Below, piece by piece: positions 1-5,624 of a stretch of DNA of 41,182 nucleotides; position 1 is the first letter of the stretch, and each line of letters starts with the position of its first letter. The notes beneath the pieces were generated by a model, which searched no databases, was not told the DNA's origin, and worked only from the letters and a program-made list of their open reading frames with translations. The stretch comes from a virus: positions 1 to 41,182 of the IMG/VR virus record IMGVR_UViG_3300031999_000070, one strand, 5' to 3'. A program made the translations under genes and the position numbers.

Positions 1-19
1 CAGGCGAAGGAGACGCCTG
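1..19 (+). other. Small stem-loop at window edge with SD-like loop
   Basis: CAGGCG (1-6) is the exact reverse complement of CGCCTG (14-19), leaving a 7-base loop AAGGAGA that resembles a Shine-Dalgarno sequence. It could hide a ribosome site, but no start codon follows at the right distance, so a role is speculative. Confidence 0.3.
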
Positions 20-522
20 GTGAAGGGCACCCATCCGAGATCATACGGGAGAGTGGTGAAACTGGTATCACAGCCGTCTCCAAAACGGCTAGCCCAGGTT
101 CAACTCCTGGCTCTCCCGCCATCTCCCCCGCCGAGATTGCGGAGCTGAGGCAGTTGTGCGATGCGGCGACACCGGGGCCGTGGACAGAGACGGACGCCGT
201 GAATTTGCCCAACCTGAATCGTCTCGCCGGTGGCATCCTTGAAGGAGACTCTGATGCAAAATTCGTCGCCGCCTCCCGCACCGCCCTACCCCGACTGCTC
301 GATGAAATGGAGCGCATCCCCGGCATTGCCGCGCAAATGCTGGGAGACCTGTCCCGGTTGCGAGCAGTAGAGAAAGCGGCGAAGGAGTGGGAGGCCGCAA
401 GCCCTGGGGACATCGATGAAGATACGGCGTTTGACTACGCGTATGTGGCCCGTGCAATCCTGGCAGGTTACGGGCCAGAAGGAAAGGTGAAGCCATGGAA
501 TACCCAAACATCGAAGAAGTAG
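1..522 (+). CDS. Partial 'ATPGPW' phage protein, cassette copy A
   Basis: The frame is open from the window edge to the stop at 520-522, so the 5' end is missing or the gene starts at the TTG at 154. The segment CDAATPGPW, then DAKFVAASRTALPRLLDEMERI, then a C-terminal RLRAVEKAAKEWE stretch is a pattern I recognise from many small phage proteins of unknown function. It matches the 1067-2113 gene closely over this part. The last eight residues (WNTQTSKK) are an extension: the sister copy stops at a TGA where this one has TGG, which turns an ATGA stop/start overlap into a 28-base overlap with the next gene. A complete tRNA-Trp lies inside the frame at 47-121. Function unknown. Confidence 0.6.
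   Translation, partial: QAKETPGEGHPSEIIRESGETGITAVSKTASPGSTPGSPAISPAEIAELRQLCDAATPGPWTETDAVNLPNLNRLAGGILEGDSDAKFVAASRTALPRLLDEMERIPGIAAQMLGDLSRLRAVEKAAKEWEAASPGDIDEDTAFDYAYVARAILAGYGPEGKVKPWNTQTSKK
47..121 (+). tRNA. tRNA-Trp (anticodon CCA), copy A, CCA tail encoded
   Basis: A full cloverleaf can be drawn by eye. The acceptor stem GGGAGAG (47-53) pairs with CTCTCCC (111-117). The D stem GTGA/TCAC encloses loop AACTGGTA with A14, G18G19 and A21 in place. The anticodon stem GCCGT/ACGGC encloses loop CTCCAAA, giving anticodon CCA at 80-82. The variable loop is TAGC. The T arm is CCAGG-TTCAACT-CCTGG. Discriminator G118 is followed by encoded CCA (119-121). All stems are Watson-Crick paired. It is nested in sense inside an open reading frame. 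Confidence 0.93.
476..497 (+). repeat. Conserved gene-junction repeat (copy 1 of 3)
   Basis: A 22-base sequence containing GAAGGAAAGGTGAAGCCATG and ending in a start codon (ATG at 495). It is identical at 869-890 and 2091-2112. An 11-base partial copy (GTGAAGCCATG) lies at 677-687. It combines a purine-rich ribosome-binding site, the end of the upstream gene and the next ATG, so it behaves as a conserved join between cassette genes. Confidence 0.8.
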
Positions 523-680
523 ATATCGCAAATCAAAGGAAAATCTGTCAGTGGTACGGGTTTCTGTCGTCTCCCACGAATGCAACCGAGGTAGCGATAA
601 TGGATCGCATTGTGGAGAGGTTCAGGATGTATGGAGGTTTCACAGTATCAATTTCAAAAGGCCTTGGATGGGATGAGTGA
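495..680 (+). CDS. 61-aa conserved cassette protein, copy A
   Basis: Small protein MEYPNIEEVD...GLGWDE starting at the ATG that ends the 22-base junction repeat, with AAGGAAAGG as ribosome-binding site. It is about 77% identical (47 of 61 residues) to the 2110-2295 product. The best conserved stretches are CQWY and MDRIV.RFRMYGGFT. No catalytic motif or membrane segment is visible and I do not recognise the family. Conservation in two diverged copies, with changes that keep the frame and length, supports it as a real gene. It overlaps the end of the preceding gene and is followed five bases later by the next start. Confidence 0.75.
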   Translation: MEYPNIEEVDIANQRKICQWYGFLSSPTNATEVAIMDRIVERFRMYGGFTVSISKGLGWDE

Positions 681-684
681 AGCC

Positions 685-891
685 ATGAATGGGCAGGGTG
701 AAACCAACAAGAAGGGTGTGGGGATGTGTATGAATGTAGCCCCAGGCCGCATTGCTGTGTGCGAAAAGCCACCAACAGACAGGAGCCACTACCTCACCCC
801 GTGGTGTCATTTGCCTAAAGGACACGAGGGCCATCATGTGTGTGGAGAGCACTGTTGGGAGAGCGATTCAGAAGGAAAGGTGAAGCCATGA
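685..891 (+). CDS. Small Cys/His-rich protein
   Basis: Starts at ATG 685 in the partial junction repeat GTGAAGCCATG and gives a 68-residue protein. Its second half has CEK...WCHLPKGHEGHHVCGEHCWE, a Cys/His cluster of the sort seen in small phage zinc-binding proteins; metal binding is inferred from residues only. It ends with SEGKVKP, the same tail produced by the junction repeat in other cassette genes, and its stop overlaps the next start (ATGA at 888). It has no counterpart in the second cassette copy, so it was gained in copy A or lost from copy B. Function unknown. Confidence 0.65.
   Translation: MNGQGETNKKGVGMCMNVAPGRIAVCEKPPTDRSHYLTPWCHLPKGHEGHHVCGEHCWESDSEGKVKP
869..890 (+). repeat. 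Conserved gene-junction repeat (copy 2 of 3)
   Basis: Identical 22-base junction to 476-497. It ends in ATG 888, which starts the MTFKDWLE protein, and its TGA overlap closes the previous gene. Confidence 0.8.
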
Positions 892-1070
892 CATTCAAAG
901 ATTGGTTGGAGAAGGTGTATCTCGCGGCGGTAGCGAAGGGTTACAGCAGGCAAGAATTAAACGACGCGCAAATCGACTACATTGATGGGTCATGGCGCTC
1001 TACGTCGGACCGCGAGGTTTGCGTGATCATCAACAAGATCAGCAAAAAGTTGCATGTGGGGATTACATGA
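888..1070 (+). CDS. 60-aa MTFKDWLE cassette protein, copy A
   Basis: Protein MTFKDWLEKVYLAAVAKG... with GSW.STSDREVCV in the middle, 60 residues. It is about 73% identical to the 2299-2481 product. The N-terminal half looks helical (DWLEKVYLAAVAKGYSRQEL) and resembles a small helix-turn-helix or scaffold, but no family can be named. It begins in an ATGA overlap with the upstream gene, and its own stop overlaps the next start at 1067 in another ATGA, which indicates coupled translation in one operon. Confidence 0.75.
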   Translation: MTFKDWLEKVYLAAVAKGYSRQELNDAQIDYIDGSWRSTSDREVCVIINKISKKLHVGIT

Positions 1071-2113
1071 CACTGCTTAAATGCGACGTGTGCGGGTCTA
1101 CGTGCCAGGCGAACAATCCCGAGGCTGTTGGTATGCCGCATCTGGGACGCATCGGCCTTGATGGCTGCCCCGGCCACTACCGCGTTGTGGAGGATCGGGA
1201 GAGTGGTGAAACTGGTATCACAGCCGTCTCCAAAATGGCTAGTCCAGGTTCGACCCCTGGCTCTCCCGCAATCTCCCCCGCTGAGATTGCGGAGTGGCGG
1301 AAGCTGTGCGAGCAGGCGACGCCAGGGCCGTGGCACCACAGCCCGTCAAATAACATTTGTTGCCGGGAGAATCTGATTGTCTGCGGGGACAGGATTGGCT
1401 CCAATGTCGTGACTACGGTTGACGCTGATTTTATCACGGCCTCCCGCACCGCCACCCCCCGACTGCTGGATGAGGTGGGGCGGTTGACGTGGGAAAACCA
1501 GAACTGGCAGCGCAAAGAGGTTGAGCGAGGGTCATGTTGTACGGACATGCAGGCCCGCGCCGAGAAGGCAGAGGCAGAGCGCGACTCGGCGCAACTGGCC
1601 TTGCGCGAGCACGCCGCCGCAGTTGAGTTGGCGAATCACGTCTACATGGATGAGATCAAGCGTTTGATGGACGAGGTTGTGCTACACAAGGCGGGGCACG
1701 AAGGCCAGACCCGCAACACGATGGCGTTTTATGACGACTGCGAAAACCTCACGAAAGAGCGCGACGCACTCAAGGCCGAACTTGAGGTAGGGCGTATGTG
1801 CCTCGTGGCTTGTGGTGTCGTGGCGTGCGCTGACACGCCGACTTCGGCGTCCGAACAGAGAAAGATGCATACAGACTACAAGAGCGCGTCGTGTGACAGT
1901 GTAGCCAGCAGGGTGGACGAGTGCATAGCGTTACGGTCAGAGCGCGACGCCCTCAAGGCAGAGGTGGAGCGATTGCGAGCAGTAGAGAAGGCAGCGAATG
2001 CGTGGGAGTCCGCAAACCCTGGGCACATCGATGAAGATACGGCGTTTGACTACGCCGCTGTAGCCCGTGCCATCCTGGCAGGCCGCGGCCCAGAAGGAAA
2101 GGTGAAGCCATGA
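1067..2113 (+). CDS. 'ATPGPW' phage protein with N-terminal zinc-type segment, copy B
   Basis: A 348-residue frame starting at the ATGA overlap at 1067. Residues 1-15 contain CDVCGSTC, a possible zinc knuckle. After about 40 residues the frame passes straight through a tRNA-Trp gene (1197-1268) without a stop. Then follow CEQATPGPW, DADFITASRTATPRLLDEVGRL, and a long Glu/Ala/Lys-rich coiled coil (RAEKAEAERDSAQLALREH and RSERDALKAEVERL) ending GPEGKVKP. No ATG, GTG or TTG lies in frame between the tRNA and ATPGPW, so either the protein is translated across the tRNA or a rare start is used. The coiled coil suggests a self-associating protein. Function unknown. Confidence 0.65.
   Translation: MTLLKCDVCGSTCQANNPEAVGMPHLGRIGLDGCPGHYRVVEDRESGETGITAVSKMASPGSTPGSPAISPAEIAEWRKLCEQATPGPWHHSPSNNICCRENLIVCGDRIGSNVVTTVDADFITASRTATPRLLDEVGRLTWENQNWQRKEVERGSCCTDMQARAEKAEAERDSAQLALREHAAAVELANHVYMDEIKRLMDEVVLHKAGHEGQTRNTMAFYDDCENLTKERDALKAELEVGRMCLVACGVVACADTPTSASEQRKMHTDYKSASCDSVASRVDECIALRSERDALKAEVERLRAVEKAANAWESANPGHIDEDTAFDYAAVARAILAGRGPEGKVKP
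1197..1268 (+). tRNA. tRNA-Trp (anticodon CCA), copy B, no encoded CCA
   Basis: Same cloverleaf as the copy at 47. The acceptor is GGGAGAG/CTCTCCC (1197-1203 with 1261-1267). The D stem is GTGA/TCAC. The anticodon stem is GCCGT/ATGGC with one G-T wobble and loop CTCCAAA (anticodon CCA). The T arm is CCAGG-TTCGACC-CCTGG, and the discriminator is G1268. The following bases are CAA, so the tail would have to be added by host nucleotidyltransferase. Substitutions relative to copy A fall in loops or keep pairing, which suggests selection for tRNA structure. Confidence 0.9.
2091..2112 (+). repeat. Conserved gene-junction repeat (copy 3 of 3)
   Basis: Identical to 476-497 and 869-890. It ends in ATG 2110 and makes an ATGA stop/start overlap with the preceding gene. 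Confidence 0.8.
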
Positions 2114-2295
2114 ACTATCCAAACATCACAGACGTGGACACGGCAAATCAAAGGCAAATCTGTCAGTGGTACAGGTTTCTGCCGTCGCCCACGAATGCAA
2201 TCGAGGTAGCGACAATGGATCGCATTGTGCAGAGGTTCAGGATGTATGGCGGTTTCACGGCGTCTATTTCAAAAGACATTGGATGGGAGGAGTAA
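2110..2295 (+). CDS. 61-aa conserved cassette protein, copy B
   Basis: Protein MNYPNITDVD...DIGWEE, the paralogue of the 495-680 product (47 of 61 residues identical). It starts in the ATGA overlap at the third junction repeat and is followed three bases later by the next gene. Invariant CQWY and RFRMYGGFT point to a conserved core, but no function can be assigned. Confidence 0.75.
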   Translation: MNYPNITDVDTANQRQICQWYRFLPSPTNAIEVATMDRIVQRFRMYGGFTASISKDIGWEE

Positions 2296-2298
2296 GTC

Positions 2299-2481
2299 AT
2301 GACGTTCAAAGATTGGTTGGAGGCTGTATATTTGGCGGCGGTAGCAAGGGGTTACAGTCGGCAAGAATTAGGAGATGCGATTGTAGAGTACATCAACGGA
2401 TCTTGGAGTTCTACGTCAGACCGCGAGGTATGTGTGCGGTTCAAAAAGATCGGGGACGCAACCCATGTGGAGATTACATGA
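2299..2481 (+). CDS. 60-aa MTFKDWLE cassette protein, copy B
   Basis: Paralogue of 888-1070 (44 of 60 residues identical), with the same N-terminal MTFKDWLE helix and STSDREVCV core. Ribosome-binding site GGGAGGAG lies upstream at about 2285-2292. Its stop overlaps the ATG at 2478. It is the last gene with the GC-rich composition of the cassette region. Function unknown. Confidence 0.75.
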   Translation: MTFKDWLEAVYLAAVARGYSRQELGDAIVEYINGSWSSTSDREVCVRFKKIGDATHVEIT

Positions 2482-2774
2482 CCAAGAAAAGAAGAAATAA
2501 ACTGATTAAGAAGCAAATTAGAAAATTGGACATTAAGATTAAGAACGGTATGATTCAAAATTGTTTTAGGCAAAATGGTGTATTATATGCCATAGAAAAA
2601 TTAGATTGTACTAATGGATATGAACGATGGATTACTACCACTACGGTATCAACTGTTAAAGAAATATTAAATGATGACCTGGCCGCATATAATAATTCAC
2701 CTAAATATAGAGTATCCACATTTATAAGAACACCACTGTCTAATGATGGTATGACTATTAAATTGGCAAGTTAA
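2478..2774 (+). CDS. Hypothetical basic protein
   Basis: 98 residues starting MTKKRRNKLIKKQIRKLDIKIKNG, a strongly basic N-terminus that could bind nucleic acid, followed by an unremarkable domain with WITTTTVSTVKEIL. The start at 2478 is chosen because it forms the same ATGA overlap seen at 1067; an upstream frame extension runs antiparallel to the logic of the cassette. Base composition becomes AT-rich within this gene, so it marks the border with the rest of the phage sequence. No family recognised. Confidence 0.6.
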   Translation: MTKKRRNKLIKKQIRKLDIKIKNGMIQNCFRQNGVLYAIEKLDCTNGYERWITTTTVSTVKEILNDDLAAYNNSPKYRVSTFIRTPLSNDGMTIKLAS

Positions 2775-2803
2775 AAAGAGTTCTTCCAAACATTGGCAAA
2801 ATA

Positions 2804-3142
2804 ATGACTGGTATAGACAACAGAATATTGTTAGCCGCAGTTTATCTATTTCTTCTTATCTTTTTAGAGACGATTGCAGATATTTTTGCTAAAGAATATT
2901 CATTAAAAGGTAATCTAATACGCGCTGGTGTTTCTCTTTCATTTTATTTGGTGGCCAATGCCTGTTGGCTTGTGTCTCTTCGTTATAAATCTAATCTTGC
3001 GGTTGGGGCCAACATCTTTTGTGTGGCCCAGGGCGTGGCAGCACTAATGATAGGAGTATGGATGTATGGTGAAGTATTATCAATCCAACAGTATGTTGGT
3101 GTTGCTATTGGCATTATTGCTCTTATTCTTTTAGTATTCTAA
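2804..3142 (+). CDS. SMR/EamA-like small multidrug-transporter-type membrane protein
   Basis: 112 residues with four hydrophobic segments (about 8-26, 35-55, 61-80, 90-112), the layout of small multidrug resistance and half-size EamA proteins. Helix 1 contains LETIADIFAK, where a membrane-embedded Glu sits near the position of the proton/drug-binding Glu of SMR proteins. The last helix GEVLSIQQYVGVAIGIIALILL matches the conserved C-terminal helix of that superfamily. SMR proteins work as dimers in the inner membrane and export cationic compounds or guanidinium in exchange for protons; the substrate here is unknown. The gene stands alone with no obvious partner subunit. Confidence 0.7.
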   Translation: MTGIDNRILLAAVYLFLLIFLETIADIFAKEYSLKGNLIRAGVSLSFYLVANACWLVSLRYKSNLAVGANIFCVAQGVAALMIGVWMYGEVLSIQQYVGVAIGIIALILLVF

Positions 3143-3161
3143 TGTTAAGGAGGATCATGAA

Positions 3162-3356
3162 ATGAAGAAAGAACACAAAAACACACGTGCTGTTCATAAT
3201 ACCAAACAGACATCATCAAAATCGCATCGACAAATGGATAAAGAAAATGATCATGAATCAAATGATTATGAGTTGTCCATAGACAACAGAGAACTCAATC
3301 CATTTGATGAAGTACCAGAAGGTTGTTTACCGGAGGATAGAGCAGACGAAGAATAA
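3162..3356 (+). CDS. Hypothetical hydrophilic 64-aa protein
   Basis: Preceded by a perfect ribosome-binding site AAGGAGG (3147-3153), eight bases from the ATG at 3162. The earlier ATG at 3157 stops after two codons. The product is charged and probably disordered: a Lys/His/Ser-rich N-terminus and an acidic C-terminus (DEVPEGCLPEDRADEE). No family recognised. The strong initiation site supports expression. Confidence 0.6.
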   Translation: MKKEHKNTRAVHNTKQTSSKSHRQMDKENDHESNDYELSIDNRELNPFDEVPEGCLPEDRADEE

Positions 3357-3370
3357 ACAAGTGGTGCCAC

Positions 3371-3604
3371 ATGAATGAAATAATGCTGAGTATTTATGAA
3401 GTGCCAGAGGGAATTTATAACTGGCGTTTAGGCAAGAAACTTGCTGATACAATAACTAGGGACCCAATACCTGTTCCTGGTACTTTAATTGAACGTGATC
3501 AACAAATATGGGAAGTACGCAATATTATAAGAGTACAAGATGTGGAGGTTTTACAAAATTGGGTTGTTTTAGTAAATTGGCGTTGTGAGATAATGGAGGA
3601 CTGA
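3371..3604 (+). CDS. Hypothetical 77-aa protein
   Basis: MNEIMLSIYEVPEG...IMED, soluble. The second half alternates hydrophobic residues (IWEVRNIIRVQDVEVLQNWVVLVNWRC split by charged turns) as in a small beta-rich fold. Its stop overlaps the next start (TGATG at 3602-3606), so it is likely translated with the 128-aa gene downstream. No family recognised. Confidence 0.55.
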   Translation: MNEIMLSIYEVPEGIYNWRLGKKLADTITRDPIPVPGTLIERDQQIWEVRNIIRVQDVEVLQNWVVLVNWRCEIMED

Positions 3605-3990
3605 TGGTCATTCTACATAATCCTAATTCTGTTAGTTTAAATCCTTGGGAAGACTTTGGTGGTGAAGACACACTACACTCACTAAGTGCACGCGAAATGG
3701 CCAAACAATTGGGAATTGAAATTGACCCCAAAGCTGCTCAAGACAGACTTGATTTTGAAACTGGTAAACGTATGTCACTAGAATCAGATGAAGGATCAAC
3801 TGCACGAAAATTTTTAGGCAAATATCGTAATGTTGTCGGTCCAATGGAAGAATCAATCCCCATTGATAAATTGCTTGCATGTTATCGTTCTGCAAAGGCA
3901 TGGTTGGCTTCTGATCTAGACCCTCAACATCACGCCTATGTTAAAGCCATATTACTTGCCATAATTGATGGCGAATTGCCGCCCAAATAA
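3604..3990 (+). CDS. Hypothetical 128-aa protein
   Basis: MVILHNPNSVSLNPWEDFGGED..., soluble, with a helical segment LHSLSAREMAKQLGIEID and a C-terminal helical region PIDKLLACYRSAKAWLASDLDPQHHAYVKAILLAIIDGE cut here for length by its flanks. It is translationally coupled to the preceding gene. No motif allows a functional call. Confidence 0.6.
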   Translation: MVILHNPNSVSLNPWEDFGGEDTLHSLSAREMAKQLGIEIDPKAAQDRLDFETGKRMSLESDEGSTARKFLGKYRNVVGPMEESIPIDKLLACYRSAKAWLASDLDPQHHAYVKAILLAIIDGELPPK

Positions 3991-4022
3991 AATTTCCAAC
4001 CTTAATATATAGATGATTATTG

Positions 4023-4028
4023 TATAAT
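4023..4028 (+). promoter_or_regulatory. Candidate -10 box upstream of the 4050 gene
   Basis: TATAAT lies 22 bases upstream of the ATG at 4050, in the 59-base gap after 3990. The -35 region is a poor match (about 4000-4005), so this is a weak call. AGAGGATAAG just before the ATG is a good ribosome-binding site. Confidence 0.35.
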
Positions 4029-4049
4029 CACATTTACAGAGGATAAGCC

Positions 4050-4622
4050 ATGTCTTTCTTCCACATAGAGTCAGAAATCGCTCAGAAATTATTGAAGCGA
4101 TTTGCTAAAAAATTATATATGATTGATTCTCCCAGGTCTGATTGGCAGGTAGTAAGAGGCTTGGGTAATATACACGATCGTCAAAGATTCTTTAAAAATT
4201 TTATGGTTACTAAGGCCATACATCTTCCCACAGAAGACCCAATTTATGCACATCCTGGACAACATCAAATAGAAATAGAACGTAAAATGTTTCCAGATTC
4301 AGATGTTGAACTGTTTGCTACTATAATTTCATTATCAGACATGCGTAATTTAGGCGTCTTTCACAGTGTTATTGAAGATCCCACTAGCCCAGAAATTTCA
4401 CTTGCCAATTTTATGGATTCAATTGACGATTTAATGAAAAGTAATGCTGGTAGTGTTGCTAAAGAAAACGAAGAAAACGAAGAAAAATGTGATGTTTGTA
4501 AACGTATGAAAGATGTGGGAGAAGCCTGTTGGTTCTGTGGTGGAGGTAAAGAGACAGTTAAGCCATCGGGGCTGGACCTGTCCCGTACTGTATATTCTTC
4601 GAAGAAATCGAAGAAATTATAG
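4050..4622 (+). CDS. Hypothetical protein with C-terminal four-Cys zinc motif
   Basis: 190 residues. The N-terminal two thirds (helical, HIESEIAQKLLKRFAKKLYMID...) are not recognised. A Lys/Glu-rich linker leads to CDVCKRMKDVGEACWFCGGG, a CxxC-x9-CxxC cluster typical of a zinc ribbon, and then a Lys/Ser-rich tail. It has its own ribosome-binding site and possibly its own promoter. It converges on and overlaps by six bases the minus-strand gene 4617-5123. A nucleic-acid or protein-binding role is plausible from the zinc motif only. Confidence 0.65.
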   Translation: MSFFHIESEIAQKLLKRFAKKLYMIDSPRSDWQVVRGLGNIHDRQRFFKNFMVTKAIHLPTEDPIYAHPGQHQIEIERKMFPDSDVELFATIISLSDMRNLGVFHSVIEDPTSPEISLANFMDSIDDLMKSNAGSVAKENEENEEKCDVCKRMKDVGEACWFCGGGKETVKPSGLDLSRTVYSSKKSKKL

Positions 4623-5123
4623 GCCCATCAATAATTCAATAATTGTCTTGGCAGTACCACTATTAACAATTTGACGAAATTCAGCCTTAGATGTCTTTAC
4701 TGTAATCTCTGCTACCTCATGAGACCTAGTCAGTGGCACGGTGTTGAGACGTGCCCCCAGCTTCTTTGGTGGTCTGCGACGATACAGGTGTAGTGCACGC
4801 CGCAAACACTTAACCGTATTACGACCAGCACTAGGTCGAATTTTCCTAATCTCTTCCAAAATTTGTTTGTCGGTGTGCCCACTTGTGAACAGTTTTCGCA
4901 CTACCTTCATTTCTGTCTTGGTGTAGTGTTGCTTCCTGCGTATGGTGTGTTGTACCCCATTCTTCCTCTTATACGCGTAATAAAGACTAATTGCTGCTCC
5001 TCGTGTCAAAGCTGGTCTCCACGATGTAAGTAGCTTGTGTAAATCGTCTACCTTCCCATTGGCAACTACTGTTGAAATTTCCTTCTTCTGGTCATCACTG
5101 TATAGCTTGTTGATCTGCTCCAT
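4617..5123 (-). CDS. Probable DNA-binding protein with two Myb-like HTH repeats
   Basis: 168 residues with ribosome-binding site AGGAGGT just upstream of the ATG on the minus strand. Two segments look like Myb/SANT three-helix units. One is LYSDDQKKEISTVVANGKV...LLTSWRPALTRGAAISLYY (about 7-50). The other is YTKTEMKVVRKLFTSGHTDKQ...IRPSAGRNTVKCLRRAL (about 66-115). The tail is basic (YRRRPPKKLG). It is likely a transcription regulator or nuclease-type adaptor. A 13-base palindrome overlaps its presumed promoter, which would suit autoregulation. The call rests on pattern similarity and is moderate. Confidence 0.6.
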   Translation of the reverse strand: MEQINKLYSDDQKKEISTVVANGKVDDLHKLLTSWRPALTRGAAISLYYAYKRKNGVQHTIRRKQHYTKTEMKVVRKLFTSGHTDKQILEEIRKIRPSAGRNTVKCLRRALHLYRRRPPKKLGARLNTVPLTRSHEVAEITVKTSKAEFRQIVNSGTAKTIIELLMGL

Positions 5124-5145
5124 AATTACCTCCTGACATTATATA

Positions 5146-5158
5146 ATGCAAATTGCAT
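5146..5158. promoter_or_regulatory. Palindrome ATGCAA-A-TTGCAT, possible operator
   Basis: ATGCAA and TTGCAT are exact inverted arms separated by one base. The site lies in the 81-base gap between divergent genes 4617-5123 (minus) and 5205 (plus), and adjoins TATAAT-like sequence 5142-5147 that could serve the minus-strand gene. It could be an operator for the neighbouring Myb-like protein; no binding evidence. Confidence 0.4.
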
Positions 5159-5204
5159 GCCCGTACACTATATCCAGTATATCGTTGTCTTATATTATTT
5201 ATGA

Positions 5205-5405
5205 GTGAAAAAGATATTGCCATCAATGACCATATGGCCAGACAATGGCTCACAATTACTAGGTAATGCCAGATGTACTGTCTGTCAAAAGTCAATTACC
5301 CATAATTCACGTGGCATAAGGTTTAATGATTCTCCATATGTGTGCTATGGGTGTTTAAAAATTGCAGCACAAATGATTGAAGGAAACGGAAAACACAAGA
5401 AATAG
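5205..5405 (+). CDS. Small zinc-finger-type protein
   Basis: The GTG at 5205 gives 66 residues; an internal ATG at 5226 would give 59, and neither has a clear ribosome-binding site. The core is ARCTVCQKSITHNSRGIRF...YVCYGCLKIA, a CxxC...CxxC zinc-ribbon pattern with a Lys-rich tail. This is the kind of small treble-clef protein often found in phage accessory regions. No specific role can be given. A competing 21-codon frame starts at ATG 5201. Confidence 0.55.
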   Translation: MKKILPSMTIWPDNGSQLLGNARCTVCQKSITHNSRGIRFNDSPYVCYGCLKIAAQMIEGNGKHKK

Positions 5406-5414
5406 GGATATAAG

Positions 5415-5624
5415 ATGTCAATTCAATTTGAAGCACCATTAATTATGTTTACTAGCCAATTTGAAGAAAAGTTACTAAACGAAGAAGACATAGAAACAGC
5501 TAAAACTCTTGTAAGAAATAAAATTCCAGAAATTTATACCCCAGAACAAATACCAGATACATATGATATTGATGTGAACGCTGCTGGTGTTGTAACCATA
5601 ACTTATGAGCCCAATGGAGATTGA
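5415..5624 (+). CDS. Hypothetical 69-aa acidic protein
   Basis: MSIQFEAPLIMFTSQFEEK... with AGGGATATAAG before the ATG. It is acidic, with a helix (EEKLLNEEDIETAKTLVRNK) and a short beta end (VVTITYEPNGD). It overlaps the start of the next gene by 20 bases. No family recognised. Confidence 0.55.
   Translation: MSIQFEAPLIMFTSQFEEKLLNEEDIETAKTLVRNKIPEIYTPEQIPDTYDIDVNAAGVVTITYEPNGD

Larger units (their letters stand above)
47..1070 (+). repeat. Duplicated cassette, copy A
   Basis: Order tRNA-Trp, ATPGPW gene, 61-aa gene, Cys/His gene, 60-aa MTFKDWLE gene. All but the Cys/His gene recur in the same order and orientation at 1197-2481. Protein identities of about 73-77% between copies mean the duplication is old or the copies were acquired separately. 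Confidence 0.85.
1197..2481 (+). repeat. Duplicated cassette, copy B
   Basis: Second copy of the tRNA-Trp/ATPGPW/61-aa/60-aa cassette. It lacks the Cys/His gene and has a coiled-coil insertion in the ATPGPW gene. Both copies end in GATTACATGAC, which supplies the start codon of whatever gene follows (1067 or 2478). Confidence 0.85.

Noticed and set aside
89-511. 140-codon minus-strand frame over cassette copy A
   Set aside because: It lies antisense to the tRNA and to conserved cassette genes; its Arg/Ser/Pro-rich product is what antisense GC-rich DNA gives.
47-1268. Two tRNA genes read as attL/attR of an integrated element
   Set aside because: The intervening genes are duplicated outside the second tRNA as well, so tandem duplication explains the structure better, and no integrase is present.
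5201-5266. 21-codon frame starting at ATG 5201
   Set aside because: Very short, no ribosome-binding site, and it overlaps the better supported zinc-ribbon frame.
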